Shown here: piece by piece, positions 5,468 through 6,151 of the stretch
Layout of the letters: each line of letters begins with the position of its first letter
Numbering within the stretch: the first letter of the stretch is position 1
Position numbers and translations under genes: made by a program
NCBI GenBank assembly: GCA_023249165.1
Contig: JAHFDE010000128.1
Coordinates: forward strand, 1-6,151
Direction of reading: 5' to 3'
DNA from: Candidatus Methylomirabilota bacterium
GTDB taxonomy: Bacteria; Methylomirabilota; Methylomirabilia; Methylomirabilales; CSP1-5
DNA length: 6,151 nt
Notes under the pieces: model-generated
Databases searched by the model: none
The model's input: the letters and a program-made list of their open reading frames with translations, nothing else
Told to the model about the DNA's origin: nothing

Positions 5468-5486
5468 CCGGCGTCCCTACCGGAAC
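5447..5486 (+). ncRNA. Outer intron B domain VI and 3' splice site
   Basis: Hairpin GCGCCGG / CCGGCGT with a GTAA loop, flanked by a G run pairing with CCC. The A at 5479 is 8 nt from the end at 5486 (CTACCGGAAC) and is the likely branch point. The RT stop TAA (5465-5467) falls in the hairpin loop. The 3' end is supported because the next seven bases complete the heptamer array. Confidence 0.82.
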
Positions 5487-5493
5487 TGTCTGT
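5487..5493 (+). repeat. Heptamer unit TGTCTGT at the 3' exon of intron B
   Basis: Identical to the heptamer immediately before the intron (3558-3564). Splicing or intron loss would give two adjacent TGTCTGT units, so intron B inserted exactly between repeat units. The next seven bases, TCGCCGG, are a weaker match. Confidence 0.7.
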
Positions 5494-5621
5494 TCGCCGG
5501 CCGGGGCCTCTGCCCGAGGGAAGAGGTCCCTGCGGGACATGCTCCCGTCGAGCCGGTCGAGCCGGCGTATGATTCGACATTTCGAAAAAAAGAGAGTGCA
5601 CGCCGTGGTTCTGGTGAATTC
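5494..5621. other. Intergenic stretch with small hairpins and a 9-bp tandem repeat
   Basis: No supported gene. Visible structures: CCTCT (5507-5511) with AGAGG (5522-5526), GTCCC (5526-5530) with GGGAC (5534-5538), and GTCGAGCCG twice in tandem (5547-5564). On the minus strand a T-run (5585-5591 complement) lies about 35 nt after the small gene's stop but lacks a convincing stem, so I do not call a terminator. Confidence 0.5.
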
Positions 5622-5813
5622 CTACCGTCGCCGGCTGCTCGTCTTCTTGACGCGCGTCACCGGCACGCGGGGCCCGGCCGCTACCACGCTCTTGCTCACG
5701 GGCTTCCGTACAGGTTCATCAACCACATAGGACGCCATGAAAGCATTGACGCCCTTGATCGCCAGGGCGGTGATGACATCGACATCGGAATCGATCACGC
5801 TTCGGGTGGCCAT
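5622..5813 (-). CDS. Small hypothetical protein, 63 residues
   Basis: The ATG at 5813 is preceded by AGGAG at a 7-nt spacing (GAGGAGAACGAGTATG), and a TTGACA-type promoter lies upstream. The protein starts MATRSVIDSDVDV and has a mildly hydrophobic stretch (ITALAIKGVNAFMASYVV). It ends in a basic tail (VTRVKKTSSRRR), with no signal peptide or clear membrane span. I do not recognise the family. It is divergent from the M61 peptidase gene, with 220 bp between the start codons. The ribosome binding site and promoter make it more credible than the overlapping plus-strand frame at 5539-5730. The basic tail could bind nucleic acid, but that is only a guess. Confidence 0.55.
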   Translation of the reverse strand: MATRSVIDSDVDVITALAIKGVNAFMASYVVDEPVRKPVSKSVVAAGPRVPVTRVKKTSSRRR

Positions 5814-5830
5814 ACTCGTTCTCCTCCCCT

Positions 5831-5852
5831 CCCCCCAACTTCCTGAGGGGGG
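5831..5852 (-). promoter_or_regulatory. GC hairpin in the leader of the small gene
   Basis: On the minus-strand RNA, CCCCCC and GGGGGG flank a 10-nt loop containing AGGAAG, just upstream of the G-rich Shine-Dalgarno region of the gene starting at 5813. The 3' arm runs into the GGGGAGGAG segment, so folding could affect ribosome access. There is no U-run after it, so it is not a typical intrinsic terminator. Confidence 0.4.
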
Positions 5853-5870
5853 TTAATCCAAGGTTCGATA

Positions 5871-5899
5871 ATTCAACCGCCTCAGGGTGTCTGTGTCAA
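5871..5899 (-). promoter_or_regulatory. Putative sigma70 promoter for the small minus-strand gene
   Basis: Consensus -35 TTGACA (5899-5894) and a weak -10 TTGAAT (5876-5871) with a 17-nt spacer. It would give a leader of roughly 50 nt before the ATG at 5813. The -35 is perfect; the -10 matches TATAAT at four of six bases but lacks the key second A. Confidence 0.5.
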
Positions 5900-5962
5900 G
5901 CCGGGAAATCCGCTCCAGATGCGGTTTTTCACGCCGCACCGCGTCATAACAAATCGGCGCTT

Positions 5963-5991
5963 TTGACCCCGGAAAAGGAGCGATGTAAGAT
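5963..5991 (+). promoter_or_regulatory. Putative sigma70 promoter for the M61 peptidase gene
   Basis: -35 TTGACC (5963-5968) and -10 TAAGAT (5986-5991) with an exact 17-nt spacer. The predicted start of transcription near 5998 leaves a leader of about 36 nt before the GTG at 6034. It is divergent from the minus-strand promoter at 5871-5899, so both genes are probably read outward from this 60-bp control region. Confidence 0.65.
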
Positions 5992-6033
5992 GGGCCCGGT
6001 TCTCTACAACATTCTCGAAAAAGGAGCGCTCTC

Positions 6034-6151
6034 GTGTCCGCGAAGATCCAGTACACGGTGTCATGTCTCGAACCGCACACCCACTACTTCGACCTCGAGG
6101 TCCGCGCCACGGTCGAAGGGCCCGGCCCGGTCACCTTCGAGATGCCGGTCT
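6034..6151 (+). CDS. M61-family peptidase (glycyl aminopeptidase-like), N-terminus only
   Basis: GTG start at 6034 with AAGGAG at 6021-6026, seven nt upstream. The 39 visible codons read SAKIQYTVSCLEPHTHYFDLEVRA and on to FEMPV at the window edge. The pattern Y-T-V-S-x-x-E-P-H-T-H-Y-F followed by a beta-rich stretch ending F-E-M-P-V is typical of the N-terminal domain of M61 peptidases. These usually continue with a metalloprotease domain (HExxH) and a PDZ domain, neither of which is in the window. No signal peptide is visible. It appears transcribed from its own promoter at 5963-5991. Confidence 0.75.
   Translation, partial: MSAKIQYTVSCLEPHTHYFDLEVRATVEGPGPVTFEMPV

Larger units (their letters stand above)
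3565..5486 (+). mobile_element. Group II intron, outer copy B (complete)
   Basis: 1922-nt intron from GTGCG at 3565 to GGAAC at 5486. The 5' end is shared with copy A. The 3' end is supported by domain VI, by the AC terminus, and by the heptamer register of the joined exons (TGTCTGT|TGTCTGT). It contains a 5' ribozyme region (3565-3952), an intact RT gene (3953-5467), domain V (5414-5446) and domain VI (5447-5486). EBS1 ACAGAC (3757-3762) pairs with the exon end GTCTGT (3559-3564). All parts needed for splicing and retrohoming appear present. GTGTG two bases upstream (3563) is an alternative 5' end, but the EBS1 pairing and the heptamer register favour 3565. Confidence 0.93.

Noticed and set aside
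5507..5538. Hairpins downstream of intron B as a transcription terminator, suggesting a class C intron at a terminator.
   Set aside because: Stems are five pairs, no T-run follows on the plus strand, and class C introns insert downstream of the terminator stem, not upstream. The RT length and six-base EBS1 also do not point to class C.
5539..5730. Plus-strand 63-codon frame (MLPSSRSSRR).
   Set aside because: It overlaps the minus-strand gene 5622-5813, which has a proper ribosome site and promoter; this one has neither.
5980..5992. Minimal ORF ATG-TAA after AAAAGGAG (5983-5988), and an ATG at 5990 opening a frame to the window edge.
   Set aside because: The ATG-TAA sits only two nt from the purine run and lies within the spacer and -10 of a well-formed promoter. 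The frame from 5990 overlaps the M61 gene out of frame and gives an unlikely protein.

Overview
The window is dominated by group II introns. Its GC-rich composition, sigma70-like promoters, Shine-Dalgarno sites and the M61-type peptidase start at the right end suggest a high-GC Gram-negative bacterium; I cannot name the taxon from this sequence.

Layout. (1) Positions 1-3198, minus strand: most of a group II intron (outer intron A), whose 3' end lies beyond the left edge. A second, unrelated group II intron (inner intron, 50-1927, 1878 nt) interrupts A's reverse transcriptase (RT) gene. The insertion falls inside the catalytic YADD-F codons, so the pair is a nested intron (twintron). The inner intron carries its own intact RT/maturase (124-1377). 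(2) Positions 3199-3564: a 366-bp island that is the 5' exon of both flanking outer introns. It has degenerate heptanucleotide repeats at both ends, in inverted orientation, and a possible 68-residue lipoprotein ORF between them. (3) Positions 3565-5486, plus strand: outer intron B, a complete close relative of A. It has an uninterrupted RT (3953-5467), domain V and domain VI, and it faces away from A. (4) Positions 5487-6151: host sequence with a last heptamer at the splice junction, a small minus-strand gene (5622-5813), two divergent promoters, and the start of an M61-family peptidase gene (6034 to beyond the right edge).

How the parts relate. A and B align without net length change for 1271 nt (minus coordinate = 6763 minus plus coordinate) and form a large inverted repeat around the island. 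Copy B gives the unoccupied allele of the inner intron's target, so both inner splice sites can be placed to the base. A and B also differ at one base in EBS1, and the matching IBS1 base in each 5' exon differs in compensation. This is direct evidence for EBS1-IBS1 pairing and for separate target choice. Both outer introns stop at the same register of the heptamer array, which suggests a lineage homing into short tandem repeats. Copy A's RT can be made only if the inner intron splices; copy B's intact RT, about 97% identical over the shared part, could in principle serve A in trans.
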